In this document: piece after piece, positions 11,553-23,339 of the stretch | Layout of the letters: every line of letters begins with the position of its first letter | Numbering within the stretch: the stretch's first letter is position 1 | Assembly: GCA_047967505.1 (NCBI GenBank) | Contig: CM106538.1 | Source: Dipteris shenzhenensis | Taxonomy: Eukaryota > Polypodiophyta > Polypodiopsida > Gleicheniales | Strand: one strand, 5' to 3' | DNA length: 64,000 nt | Position numbers and translations under genes: made by a program | The notes under the pieces: generated by a model | The model's input: only the letters and a program-made list of their open reading frames with translations | Database searches by the model: none | Told to the model about the DNA's origin: nothing

Positions 11553-11742
11553 TACATTAAACATATTAGTTTCTTAGTACTAGTTAAACATATCAATTTG
11601 TTAGTACTCATTTAAGCTATTGGAAAATGTTAATAAATAGGGAGTTTCAAGTTTGCCTATGACAAGCAAAAGAATGAACGGGACACTTGTCTTGTTGTTG
11701 TATGTACTGGCAAAAGAATGTCTACTACCATTGTGCTCTGTT
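11553..11742. other. AT-rich spacer
   Basis: Probably intron or upstream sequence of the family-Z gene. A short direct repeat (aaacatat...tttgttagtact / aaacatat...tttcttagtact) is the only visible structure. Confidence 0.4.
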
Positions 11743-12330
11743 AGTGGCAAGTAGTTGCAGTTGGGAAGTACCACTATGCTAGTGCCTCCAACAAGCACAT
11801 GAGTAGCTACTATTCTATTATGCAAATTGAGTATCTGTAACCTGAATTAAGTGCCACTATTGAGTGAAAACACGTACTCAATCAATGTAGCTGATGAAAG
11901 CATCTCGTAAGTTATTTTTTTTAATAAGCATTGAATCTTGAGTGCACCGTGTTCCATCCAATGATGTTTAATCTTGTCACCTTTAGAGATTTATAGATAA
12001 ACCCTTTAGTGACAAGCAGTTGTAGTTGGGAAGTACCACTATGCTAATGCCCCCAACAAGCACATGAGTAGCTACTGTTCTATCATGCAAATTGAATATC
12101 TATAACTTGAAGTAAGTGCCATGTACTGAGTGAAAACATGTACTCAATCAATGTAGTGGATGAAAGCATCTCGTAAGTTATTTTTTTAAATAAGTGTTGA
12201 ATCTTGAGTGCACCATGGTCCATCCAATGATGTTTAATATGGCCACCTTTGAATGTACAGATAAACCCTTTAGTGGCAAGCAATTGCAGTTGGGAAGTAC
12301 CACTATGCTAGTGGCTCCAATAGTGGTAGC
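11743..12330. repeat. 264/265-bp tandem repeat, two full copies and a partial third
   Basis: The string agtggcaag(t/c)a(g/a)ttgcagttgggaagtaccactatgct starts at 11743, 12008 and 12272. The spacing is 265 and 264 bp, and sequence is shared through aatcaatgtag, catctcgtaagtta and atccaatgatgtttaat. No coding frame persists between copies. Confidence 0.88.
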
Positions 12331-13000
12331 TTCCACTGAAAAAATTACCTTAGTGGCAGCAAGTGGTAGCTTCCACTAAAATAATTGCCTACTACATGGT
12401 AGCTACTGCATAATCACGCAGTAGCTACCACAATCACATGGTAGCTACTGCACAATCATGCAGTAGCTACCACATATGGAGTCAATGGACTGGTAGCTCT
12501 CTTGGCATTGTCGCTAGTGGTAGCAACTAATAGCTACTGGTGGCAATTGGTAGTAAGTGCTACCAAGGGCTGTGTTTTTGTTGCTCTAGCTTAGTGGCAA
12601 CAAGTGGTATAGCAAGTGCTATGTTTTTGTTGCTCTCGCTTAGTGGTGGCAGTAAGTGGTAGCTTGTACTCAAATAATTGCCTGCTCTTTGTTTGTGGTA
12701 GCAAATGGTATCTTCCAATCAAGCAATTGGCCACCACCCATGGTAATGGCAGCAATGGGCACCTAATGACAACTATCATGCAATTGGTGGTGGCTACCAC
12801 TTGCTACAAGAACAAGAGCACTCATACTTAATAGACGTGGTGGCTGCTACTAAATTATTTTTTAACCACTTATAGAGCTCCTACTTCAATACTGCTAGTA
12901 GCACTCAGTAGCTAAGTGCCAGCAATGGATGCCTAATGATAGATACGAATTCGTTTAGTGGTGGCTATGATTTGGTACAACAATCACAGCACTCATAGTT
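12331..13000. repeat. Degenerate short-motif repeat region (agtggtagc / tagctactg)
   Basis: Many copies of GTGGTAGC, its inverse GCTACCAC, and TAGCTACTG lie in both orientations, giving many small potential hairpins. It appears to have grown from the end of the 264-bp repeat. No gene seen. Confidence 0.75.
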
Positions 13001-13026
13001 AATAGATGTGGTAGCTAGTACTTAGT

Positions 13027-13198
13027 TGTGGGGGTTAAAGGTCATTGTGCCTTTACCCCAGTTATGTACAATACTCAAACACATATATAAATGAATGAAA
13101 AAGAAGATTAGGGTGGTTCTGCACCCACCAAAACTTGTGTAGCTCTCTATTTCTCTCTCTCCTTCTTCCGTTCTTGCTTCCATTGAGAGCACTCTCAA
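13027..13198 (+). repeat. Short 5' LTR of copia family B
   Basis: About 172 bp, beginning TGTGGGGGTTAAAGG and ending ...GCACTCTCAAT just before the primer-binding site. It includes a tatataaatg box near 13084 and an internal inverted repeat ggggttaaagg/cctttacccc. No second copy of this LTR exists in the window, so the left edge rests on the TG start. Confidence 0.7.
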
Positions 13199-13199
13199 T

Positions 13200-13212
13200 T
13201 GGTATCAGAGCC
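13200..13212 (+). promoter_or_regulatory. tRNA-iMet primer-binding site of copia family B
   Basis: A perfect TGGTATCAGAGC follows the short LTR, defining an independent copia 5' end in the plus orientation. Confidence 0.92.
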
Positions 13213-14636
13213 CGGGTGATCTAGCTAAGCATGCGTGAATGCTGGAAGCTCAGCAGCTCTATGGGAGGAAGGAGAAGCTCTATGGGAAGCTTTGTGGGCG
13301 ACGTTACTTACATCCGAGTGTGCAGAGACCTTGGAGGAACCTTTGGAAAAGTCACTTTGGCTTTGCGAAGTGGTTTTTGAGAGCCTGTTAAGAGCTTTCA
13401 AAGAAAAAGTCGTTTTTTGAGCTTTTCCCTGTTCCGTTCGATGACAGAGACTCCGTATTGACTTGTAGAAGCAACTATTGCTTGCTTTTGGTGTCCACAT
13501 TACTTCAGGAGCCTGGAAACACCTTTATTCTTGAATCTGGGATCATTTCATTGGATTTCTGACTCATTGTGTCAGTTTCTGCGTTTTTTGCCTGGGTGTT
13601 GGAACTCAAGTTTGGAGCAACCATTTGTAGATCTGTCAGTTCCGGTGGACTCAGGAGGTCCTAAAACTTCTATGTTGCTCATCATTTGCACTCCGGTGAA
13701 GTTTACAAACAACTCTGTTTCCAAAAACGTTTTTCAGTCCATGTGTTGGACCCAATGATTGAGACCACAGTTTCCAAAACCGTTTGTCCCATTGCGTTTC
13801 GGATGCCCAAAAACCCCTACCTGTCAGTTCTTGCACGATTCGGTGGAGGATTTTCAGAGTTATAGATATCTGTGTATTCGATTTCGTCTCTCTGTTATAG
13901 ATTTTTCATTCTAAGGTTTTGAAACCTTAGATTTATGCCACATGGCAGTGGATAAGTGTTGACTCCCATTTCTCACTCATCGGTTGGGATTTTGGAGTTC
14001 TGGCAAAAGAGAGATATTTGCAGATTTTCTTGCTGATTCCGATTATGCAATGGTGCCCATGTTTTGAGGCATCTCAAGTTCTATTTTTAGTAGCGGTCAT
14101 TACCGTGGGACTATGATTTCTTGAGCATACCTTATGCAGATCACTCTGGTTGCAGTTTGAGCAGTGTGCGCTCATTCGTGGTGTGCATTGGGTTGCAGTG
14201 GATGATTTATAGGCCATTTGGATGCATTACGGTCCTTATTGGATGCACTGATAGGCCCAAATCGCCTTGTGGGATGCTATTTTTATGGACGCTTTGCACA
14301 TGGATGCTATTTTATGCTGAGGGACAGCTTTGACACATTGCAGGTGATGCACTGATAGTGCTATGCTCTCTTGGATGAGATATTATTGATGCATATGCTA
14401 GTGGACAGTGTTTATGCTTGAGTCATTTGGCACTTATTGGCATTTTCTTTTGGGCAAGATTTGCTCATATGGATGCATAGTATATGCACATGAGTTAGAT
14501 GCATCTTTTGATGCTTTGAGCTTTGAGTTTTGGTGATATTTCAGTCTATTGTGGCATACACATTTGGGTGCACCTGGTATTTGGTGTGATTCTCTCTTGC
14601 AGGTACTAGCATTTGGGATTTTATTTTATTTGCATC
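13213..14636 (+). other. Long untranslated leader of copia family B
   Basis: 1.4 kb between the primer site and the gag ATG at 14637 without a convincing frame. A few TATGCA/ATGGATGC-rich passages occur at 14040-14500. Long leaders with packaging signals are usual in copia elements. Confidence 0.6.
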
Positions 14637-17600
14637 ATGGCATCCTCTTCCATGTCTACAAAGGAGTTTTTTACCATTAAAAAGTTTGATGGGACAAAAT
14701 TTTCTTTGTGGAAAGAACAAATAAGGGATGTGCTTATTCAAAAGAAGCAGATTAAACCCTTGGCAGGGATTGAAGCTAAGCCTGCAAATATGTCTGAGGA
14801 TGATTGGAATGAGTTGGATGCATTAGCAAAGTCTACTATTAGACTTCATCTTGCAGAGTAAGTTTATTTCACAGTAGTAAATGAGCAGACTATGGAAGAT
14901 TTGTGGAAGAAACTGTGTGCCACTTATGAGAAGGAAACTGCCTCTAATAAAGTTTACCTCATGAAGAGGTTGTTTGAGCTGCAGATGAAGGAAGGCGTCT
15001 CCATTACTTCTCACTTGAATGAATTCAATATTATTTTCAGCCAGCTTCAGGCTCAGAAGATGAATTTTGATGCGGAGACTAAGGCAATATTTCTCTTATG
15101 TTCATTGCCATCCTCATGGGATACCTTCCGTACAGCTGTCAGTAACTCTGCACCTAGTGGAGTACTAAAATTTGATGATGTTTGGGTAGCTTGTTGGCTG
15201 AGGAGATTAGATGGAAGTCTATGGATGGCAACAAGCAGGTGCAGCCTTAAATGTGCAAAGGGGCAGATCACAGTTCAGGGGGAAGTCCCAAGAAAGAGGG
15301 AAGTCTCGTAGCAAATCTAGGGCATGGAACATTGAATGTTACCATTGTGGCAAGAAGGGCCATATGAAAAAGGATTGCTACAAGTTGAAAAGAGAGCAAA
15401 AGGATAAAAAAAAGAATGCAAATTGGGGTGCAAATCAAAAGGAAGAGAGTCCAAGGGAGGACAAAGGAAAAGTGAAGATCGAGGAGATCAATGCAGTCAC
15501 ACATGATAGTGACAATGACGTTCTCTTCATGTCTAGTTTATTTGCAGAGTTGCTTACCACTTCAGATGATCCATATTCCCAGGATTGGATTTTGGATTCT
15601 GGTGCTTCATTGCATGTTACTCCCCATAGGGAATGGTTCTCCACTTATGACAGTGGAAAGACAGGTTGTGTGCATCTTGGAAATGACTATGCATGTGACA
15701 TAGTGGGAGCAGGTGACATAAAGTTTTCTTTTGCAAATGGGTCTGCATTTGTTTTGAACCATGTGAGACATGTGCCCAAGTTGAACAAGAGTCTTATTTC
15801 AGTGGGTCAGCTAGATGATGCTGGTTTTCACACCACTTTTGGTTTTCAGAGTTGGAAAATTCAGAAGGGCTCTATGCTTTTGGCCAGGGGTGCCAAGTGT
15901 GGGACTTTGTATCCCTTAAATGTATCAGGGGTATTTGATCATGTTATTGCAATAACCGAGTAGCCAAGCACTTCTTTGTGGCATTGCAGGTTGGGGCACA
16001 TGAGCCAGAATGGAATGAAACTCTTATGCCGTTTGGGTTATGTACTGCATTTGAGTTTCTCTGATTTTGAATTTTGTGAGCACTGTCTCTATGGGAAGAA
16101 TACTAAATCAGCCCATAAAAGAAGGGGAAAGAAAGAGTTTGAAAAGCTTGATTTGGTGCATTCAGATGTATGCGGTCCCATGCCTACACGGTCATTAGGC
16201 GGGGCTGAATACTATGTGACATTCATTGATGATGCAACTAGGAAAGTGTGGGCTTATGCTATAGCTCGGAAGAGTGATGTGTTCCAGGTATTTTCAAAAA
16301 TGGCTGGCCTTGATTGAGAATCAGTCAGGTAGAATGCTTAAATGCCTACGGACTGACAATGGTGGAGAGTATCTCTCTCATGACTTTCAGCATTTCTGTG
16401 ATACACATGGGATTAAGAGGGAGCTCACATCCCATCGTACTCCAGAGAAAAATCCAGTTGCAGAAAAGATGAACCGTACCATTCAAGAAAGGTTGCAATG
16501 CATGCTTTCCAATGCAAGTCTTTCTGGTGGTTTTTGGGCTGAGGTAATGAAGACTGCAGTGCATGTGATCAATAGATCACCTAGTAAGAGTTTGGATGGT
16601 GGTATTCCTAAAGAGGCATGGAGTGGCAAGAAGCCCTCTTACTCTCATTTGCGTATATTTGGGTGTGAGGCATATGCACATGTGCCAAAAGAGCTTCGAA
16701 AGAAGCTAGATCCTAAGTCTAGGAAATGCATCTTTCTGGGTTATGGTGTTATGGTGAAAGTGGAGAGATGGGCTATTGTCTCTGGGATCCAGAAGCAAAG
16801 AAGATCATACGCAGCCATGATGTGGTCTTCAATGAAAAGAAGATGCATAAGGCACCCATGAGGGATGTGGAAATGAGGAGAATCACTTTCCAAGATGTGA
16901 ATCCACCTGCATATGTTGATAGACAGCAAGCTGTCCATGCACCAAATGTGCAAGAAATGGTACCACCAAGTACTCCCACAGGTATACAATCAAGGGTAGA
17001 TGATGGATCATCTATTGGTGGAAATGATGAGCCAAATGTGGCTGATATGCAGGTGGGACAGCAAGCTGAAATGCCCTTGAGAAGATCATCTAGAGTGTCT
17101 AGACCGCCTGATAAGTTTGTTCCAGGGGTAGACTATGTGATGCTTACTGATTGCGGGGAGCCTTCTTGCTACAAAGAGGCTATGATGCGTGGGGATCAAT
17201 GCAAGTGGGAGTATGCTATGCAATCAAGATGAGTTCACTTATGAAGAATAAGACTTGGGACTTGGTTTCTTTGCCACATGGAAAGAAAGCATTGCCATGT
17301 AAATGGGTCTACAAAATGAAGGTCACAGGTGATGATGTGCCTAGGTACAAGGCCCGTTTGGTTGCTAAAGGGTTCAAGCAAGAGAAGGGTGTGGACTTTG
17401 ATGAGATATTCTCTCCGGTTGTGAAGATGACCACACTTAGATGCATGCTTGTACTAGTGGCATCAAAGGATATGGAGCTTCTGCAAATGGATGTCAAGAC
17501 AGCTTTCTTGCATGGGGATTTGCATGAGGAAATTTACATGGTGCAACCGGAAGGCTTTGAAGAAAAGGGCAAAGAGCATTTAGTTTGCAAGCTAAAGAAG

Positions 17601-18449
17601 AGTCTCTATGGTCTTAAGCAAGCGCCTAGAGAATGGTATCAGAAGTTTGATGCTTTCATTTGGTCCCAGGGTTTTAGAAGGAGTGAAATTGATCACTGCC
17701 TCTACACTAAAAGGGCTAAGGATAATAGACTGATAATCTTGGCACTATATGTGGATGATATGCTATTGGCTAGCAAGAATACTTATGAGCTAGATGCATT
17801 AAAGGCCATATGTGAAACTGAGTCATACAGATAGTCCCAAATCAGATGAGGAAAGGGCCATGATGGCCAAGGTTCCTTATGCATCAGCGGTTGGGAGTCT
17901 TATGTATGCTATGATAGCTACTAGACCAGACATTGCATTTGCAGTGGGAGTTGTTAGCCGGCTAATCCAGGAAAGAGGCATTTGGAGGTAGTTAAGTGCA
18001 TCATGAGGTACATGAAGGGTACCAAGGAGATGTGCATCTGCTTTGGTAAAGGAGACATGCGTGTACTTGGGTACACAGATTCAGACTATGCAAGGCATGT
18101 GGATAGTAGGAGATCCACTTCTAATTATGTGTTCATCTTTGCAGGTGGTGCAGTGTCGTGGATGTCTCGTGCACAGAATTGCATTGCTTTGTCTACCACA
18201 GAGGCTGAGTATGTTGCAGCCACAGAGGGTTGCAAGGAGGCTATATGGCTTGATCAGCTAGTGGGAGATTTGGGGATTCATATAGGTGTACCGACATTGC
18301 ATAGTGATTCCATGAGTGCTATTCAGCTAGCACGGAATCCGGTCTTTCATGCAAAGACTAAACACATTGAGGTCAGGTACCATTTCATCAGGGAGGTACT
18401 TGAGGACAAGCGCATAGAGCTTGTCAAGGTTCATACAGATGATAACCCT
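14637..18449 (+). pseudogene. Copia family B gag-pol, degenerate
   Basis: ATG at 14637 (MASSSMSTKEFF). Seen: a UBN2-type Gag (KFDGTKFSLWKEQIRDV), a CCHC knuckle (CYHCGKKGHMKKDC) and a protease with intact DSGAS near 15598. The GAG-pre-integrase LWHCRLGHM follows, then an integrase with the first Asp in HSDVCGP, the second in RTDNGGEY and the Glu in VAEKMNRT. Next is a reverse transcriptase (WVYKMK, AFLHGDL, YGLKQAP, YVDDM near 17752) and RNase H (TDSDYA, STTEAEYVAA). Breaks: a TAA after LHLAE (14859), frameshifts near 15200, 16300, 16730 and 17210, and a deletion near 17815 that removes the stretch between the RT palm and the RNase H connection. Catalytic residues are better kept than in family A. 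Confidence 0.92.
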
Positions 18450-19134
18450 GCTTGTGGGCAGCTTGATTTACTTGTGCAACATGCGGCCGAACATCATCTT
18501 TGTGACTGGTGTACTAAGCAGGTTTTCCAATAAGCCCCGGGAGAACCATTGGAGGGCAGGGATGCGAGTGCTGAAATACATCAAAGGCACACTTGATTAT
18601 GGCATCACCTATAACAAGGGCAACATCTTGACCGGATTCTGTGACTCAGATTGGGCAGGAGATGTGGACAACAAGAGATCAATGACAGGTTATTGTTTCT
18701 CACTTGGATCTGGAGTTGTGTCATGGGTCAGCAAGAAGCAACCCACAGTTGCTCTTTCTTCTACCTAGGCCGAGTACAAAAATCAGCATGCTTTGGTTCT
18801 TGCGAGGCAGTGTGGTTGAGGAGGATTTTAGGGGACATGGGTGTAGTGCAAAACAAGCCTATGCAGTTATCATGTGACAATTAGAGTTGCAAGCATGGCG
18901 ATTGCAAAGAAACCTGTGTTCCACGCTCGCACAAAACACATTGAGATTCAATATCACTTTGTACGTGAGCTCATCACGGATGAAGAGGTCGACTTGGTGT
19001 ACTGTTCAACTATAGAGAATGCTGCGGACATCTTCACGAAGGCTCTTGGAAGAGACTTGCTGGAGAGGCATCTTCATCGACTTAGCATTGGGCCAAAAAA
19101 GTAAGTTCACTTGCGGGTGGACATTGAGGGGGGG
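18450..19134 (+). pseudogene. Copia family A RNase H tail captured behind family B
   Basis: Matches 9448-10128 of the complete family A copy nearly throughout: YLCNMRP, FSNKP, ENHWRAGM, CDSDWAGDV, TKHIEIQYHF, GRDLLERHLHRL. It ends in the same polypurine tract (acattgagggggggtg). It is out of frame with the family B RNase H just upstream. The result is two RNase H domains in a row, from different families. Confidence 0.9.
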
Positions 19135-19857
19135 TGTTAGACATCAATGCTCCACTCTCATGTAACTATGCGGGAACCAACTAACTCTACTTGTAAGTCC
19201 CCCATATGAGGAGAAGGCATTTAAGTAGCTCGGTTATCCGATAGGTCCTGGTTTGGACACCAGATGGGGGCCATGTGTGGCCTGAAGGGTGGACGGAGTT
19301 GGCAAACTACCAACTAGGCTACATGCAAGTGCGGGAAGGCATCCCATGATTGACCGCATTGAGGGTAGACGGAGCATTTCTCGAGGTAGCCCACTCTCGA
19401 GTTGCAGGGCCCGTTTGGAGTCCCAGATGATCCCGGATGGTTGTGGGCCGAACGGTAACCGTAGGTTACTTGCTCTACTTTGCGCACCGGTTCTATCGTG
19501 TGGTCGGTGCCCTATTTCAGGACCCGACCCCTAGTCGACCGTTTTGGGTAGACTGGGTCGGTCACCCAATTGGGCCCAATCGACTACGACTGGTGGCTAT
19601 ATAAGAGCAAGCCCGTGAAGCCCATTTTATCACTGGCTATAGCAACCCTGATTCCTTAGCATCCAGCCTCCGTCCTCTACTATTTCCAGCATGCCATCAA
19701 AGCTTCTCTCACAAGAGCGCACGGTTGGGAGGCAGCACCATTTATTGTATTAGTTCTACAGTAATCAAATTTTTGATTCTCCATACTATCTGGTTTTCTC
19801 TCTTGCGTATGAGATCCTGTTATTTGTTGAGCACAGATGTTGTATTGTTTTCTTACA
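19135..19857 (+). repeat. Family A LTR (right end of the chimera)
   Basis: 723 bp, TGTTAGACATCAATGC...TTTTCTTACA, colinear with the two LTRs at 5532 and 10129. Its right edge interrupts a minus-strand gene. Confidence 0.92.
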
Positions 19858-21005
19858 GTTAGAAGGATGTCATTATTAATAACATTGATTTCAATTATTG
19901 GGCCTGATGACCTCTCGTCTTGGTCCATTGCCACAAGTTTTATGCCAATCATCCTGCTGCATTTATAGTAAAAAGAGAAAATAAAGTTTTGAGAGGAAAT
20001 CATGTATTTAATGTTGATGGAGTTATGAGCAACCTCACAATACACATTGTTGGCCACCATTCTATCCCAACCATTTCCAAAAATTTTGGAATTGAAACTT
20101 CATCACACCCTTTTGCTCTAAAAGTTAACATTGTCTTACAAACTTTAACTAGATAATCTTGAAAAAGTTCTATAAAAATTGTAAATGGGATGAAAACATT
20201 GATTTTAACTATCTTGGTAGCAATATTTGGTTTTAGGGAATGTTGTACTTCCAAAAATAGTTTGGCTCTGTATGATTCTGTGATGCTGCCATCAGGGACT
20301 GGCCAATCAACTGTATTCCATGCTGGGAGATCTTGCTTTTTTAATAAACCGTGTGAGTGAGCATTGTACATCAATTGATAAAAGTGATCATAATAAAATA
20401 TACCCGATTTAGCCAACACTGTTGATTTTCTACCTTTGTACTGTAGCTCCCCAATAGCACCATGTAAAGCATCAAAGAATCCCAGAATGCACTCCATTGG
20501 TTGCAACTCTTTGTATGATGAGGGATATATATATCTGGACCAAAACAAAGAGACTATCTGTCATAGAAAGAAATAGTTATTTCGTTTTAAGTATTTCATT
20601 AGACAAATACACTTACAATTGGGTCTATGGTGTGGAAGATAAACATGATAATCTCGTAATATAAGTTCTTGGTGCATGTAGACATCTTATATCCGAACCT
20701 ATCTAACGCATCTTGTGCCTTCCTTTTTCACTCTAAAATCTTTCACTCTGCCCTTCCAAGAAGCCAAAAAAGTGTTAGTTGATTGTTGCTTTCTCCACTT
20801 GTTGGGTTGCATTAGAACCCCATCTCCTTTTGCCACTGCAATCCTTTTCCAACTACCGTCCCACATTTACATTATTAAAAAATTCTACACGTGAGATTAG
20901 TGAGGTAGGTCTTCATGGCAAAGAGATACTTTGTACTTCCACATCTTCGCCAGGTAGAGCGACAGACTGTTTCCTAGTGGTACTACCAAATTTTTTGGTT
21001 GCCAT
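19858..21005 (-). pseudogene. Paralogue of transposon gene Y4, truncated by the LTR
   Basis: Minus strand. It starts at ATG 21005 (MATKKFGSTTRK), passes through several stops, and then has a clean stretch YPSSYKELQPMECILGF, ELQYKGR, GIFYYDHFYQLMYNA, HGLLKKQDLPAWNTVDWP, ITESYRAKLF and IATKIVKINVFIP. The last conserved part is NFIFSFYYKCSRM, up to the LTR junction. Each of these has a counterpart in the minus-strand gene at 51280-52601 inside the TIR element (for example NFIFSFYYKCSRML, HGVLIKQDLPTWNSVDWP). The C-terminus is missing: the family A LTR begins in the codon run after VINNDILLTV. I know no function; it is a gene of the 9.8-kb DNA-transposon family. Confidence 0.8.
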
Positions 21006-21422
21006 CTAAAATCCTCACTCTAATACCTGCGAAGTCAAAGAAACACACACCAAAATAGTAAGAGATTAACAAAAATGAACGAAACTGCAAACAAGCGAAT
21101 AAAAGGTGAAAGGAGCTTATTGTCTTGAAAGTTTAAGAGCATCACAACAACAATGATGAAACGAGGAATGCTTGTCAAAGAGAGAATGGAATGGCTCGCC
21201 ATGGTGAAAGTAGAGAAATTCTTGTTGAAGAGAGAATGACACCAGAGAACAAGAGAAAATGGATGATTGTTTTGGGTTACCACATGAGAAGGTTTCAAAA
21301 TGGAGCTTCGTTTTGATTTTGGGTCCACATCTCTTGGTACGACAAGCGAACCGTAAAAGAATAAAAAACAAATCTTGTCATTAATGCCACACGCTTGTAA
21401 CAACATAAAGTACTATTTTCTT

Positions 21423-21543
21423 TTTCATATTTTTAACTTTTTTTGTGGAATTTCTACGTTACATTGGCCTTCTCCTCATTGGTTGAGAAACCTTTTTCTA
21501 AAACCCTAAAAGGCCCCAAAATAAGCTCCCTTTTTTCCTAATG
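21423..21543 (+). repeat. Terminal region of a second TIR element, ending with the 34-bp TIR (21510-21543)
   Basis: From ttttttgtggaatttc to cctaatg this is colinear with 52973-53093. Both share acgtta(c/a)(g)ttggcc, attggttgaga and the final AAGGCCCCAAAAT. The last 34 bases differ from the 53060-53093 TIR at one position. The left end of this element copy has been lost to the copia chimera. Confidence 0.85.
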
Positions 21544-21559
21544 CTTTTGTATTTTTTAT

Positions 21560-23330
21560 AGATGGTAGAGGGGAAACCATATGAGATGAGTTCACATGGA
21601 TCTGAAGTCAGGAAGGCCACAATATTTCCTTCAAGTTTAATCGATATGGTGATTGCTGGAAAAACTAAAAGTGAAATATTTAAAACAATAAAAGGATCAC
21701 TAAAAGACTTTCCTAACATAGAGAGTTAAATATATCACTTGTGTGGAAACTCAAAGCATTTGATGATGGCATGGTTCACGCTGAAGAATTCTAAAGATTT
21801 GTTTAAGCTACGAGAAATAGGAAGCAACTTTGATGTTCAGGTTGTCATTGGCCAACAACCTCAATATCTATCATTTGGTGCAGAGAAGTTTTAAATCCTA
21901 AGATATCAAGGAAAAGATGTTAATGATAAAGTTATAATGGCCACCCTCAGGTTTGATACAAACTTTCTCTTAGCTTAGTATTTATATATTGATTAAATCT
22001 AATGAGCTAATGTTTGGTTTTTTTTTTATGTAGTACAATGATATCTTGGTTTCCTCGAAATCTTGGAACGTGTGTATATGTCATAGATTCCATGCTTTCT
22101 ACATGGCTCAATAATAATAAAAAGTCAATAGAAGATATATGCACCTGGCTGCAATCTCTCAATATGGACAATGTATGAGTTATCATTTTTCCATATTATG
22201 AGGTGTAATGACACTACAACCTCATATTTACTTTTGTGAGAGGTAAGATGAAGTCAAATAATAAAGATTCTTAATTGGCCATGCAGGAAACATTGGAGTT
22301 TGGTGGCTTTGGACCTACAAGCCAAGAAATGCTATTTTACCAATTCAATGGCAAGATATCATGGTAATGTGTTAGCATAAGTATACTCTTAATGCATTGT
22401 AACTTTCGTGGTACACTTACTCTTAATGCATTGTAACTTTCGTGGTATGTATCTTTTGCGATGCACTTATTCATTCCCTTGTATGTTATGATGGATAGGT
22501 CTACATCAAGGTTAATAAGTGCAATTGAATAAGTCACAAAGTATGATGGTGACTTGAAAGAAGCAATGGACTTACAATGATGCGAGATTGTAGAGCAAAA
22601 TGATCCATACAGCTATGGGTAGAGAGTGTGCTACAACTGCAAGTTGCTCCTCGATGAAATATTTGATGTGAAGGGTTCACAATCCTCAATGTCTACATAT
22701 TCCGATGCAGAACTATATACATTTATGGCTCATACCATTCGATACATAATTTCTCAATCTCCAATTAAAGTAATTGAGACACCCAAGTCTGCATCAAAGA
22801 CTCTTGAGGAAGTAGAGACTCAATGTGACTCCCAATCCATCACATCCTTTAAAGGAGTCTAGTCTCAAAGCATCACAATCAACTACAGCCATCGCAAAAG
22901 TAGAGATTCAATGTATGCTTGAGGAGTATAAAACCAAAGCATCAAAAGGGAGTCCACTTGCAGAATTAGAGACTTGATCTACGGCAAAAACATAACACCA
23001 TTTTGGGGATTCTATGCCCAAAGCATCCCAGCAAAGTCCACGAGTGGAAGTAGAGACTCATTCTATGCTGCAGGAATCATAGCCTCCCAAGGATTCTATG
23101 CCCAATGAATCACTATCTACCCCACACTCAAAAGAAGAGATTCAATATATGCCCAAAGAATCACAACCTCCACTAGATTCTATGCCTAAACCATCACAAT
23201 CGAGTCCATGCTTGGAAGTAGACAAATTCTATGACCAAAGGAAAAGTCCATATATGCCTAAAGCATCAAAGCCTTGAGAGAAAGAGTCTATTTCCAAAGC
23301 ATCACAACGGAGTCCACAGCAAGCATAAAA
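21560..23330 (+). pseudogene. Ulp1/C48-like cysteine protease gene, inactivated
   Basis: Frame pieces, apparently separated by introns: MVEGKPYEMSSHGSEVRK (21562), YVIDSMLSTW with ICTWLQSLNMDN (about 22080-22170), then after a tgcag acceptor KHWSLVALDLQAKKCY with FTNSM. The HW at 22291 matches the catalytic His-Trp of Ulp1 proteases, and the spacing to FTNSM matches the H-D/N region of the gene at 48.9-51 kb. The cysteine site reads SYG followed by TAG at 22614-22622, where the family has Cys-Gly-Trp; both are G-to-A changes, so the nucleophile is gone. The C-terminal part (22640-23330) has loose repeats of a PKASQ-type motif with stops. Ulp1 proteases cleave SUMO-like modifiers and are common passengers in plant DNA transposons. 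Confidence 0.65.
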
Positions 23331-23339
23331 ATCCACTTT

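Larger units (their letters stand above)
13027..19857 (+). mobile_element. Chimeric copia element: family B 5' part joined to family A 3' end
   Basis: The 5' LTR, leader, gag and pol to about 18449 belong to family B. From 18450 the sequence is family A (matching 9448-10128), followed by a family A LTR (19135-19857). The bases beside the two ends (ttagt on the left, gttag on the right) are not a target duplication. The composite therefore arose after insertion, by recombination or deletion, rather than as one integration. Confidence 0.85.

Noticed and set aside
16726-17232. Separate 168-codon gene
   Set aside because: It is the linker between integrase and reverse transcriptase of copia B, seen in another frame after a frameshift.
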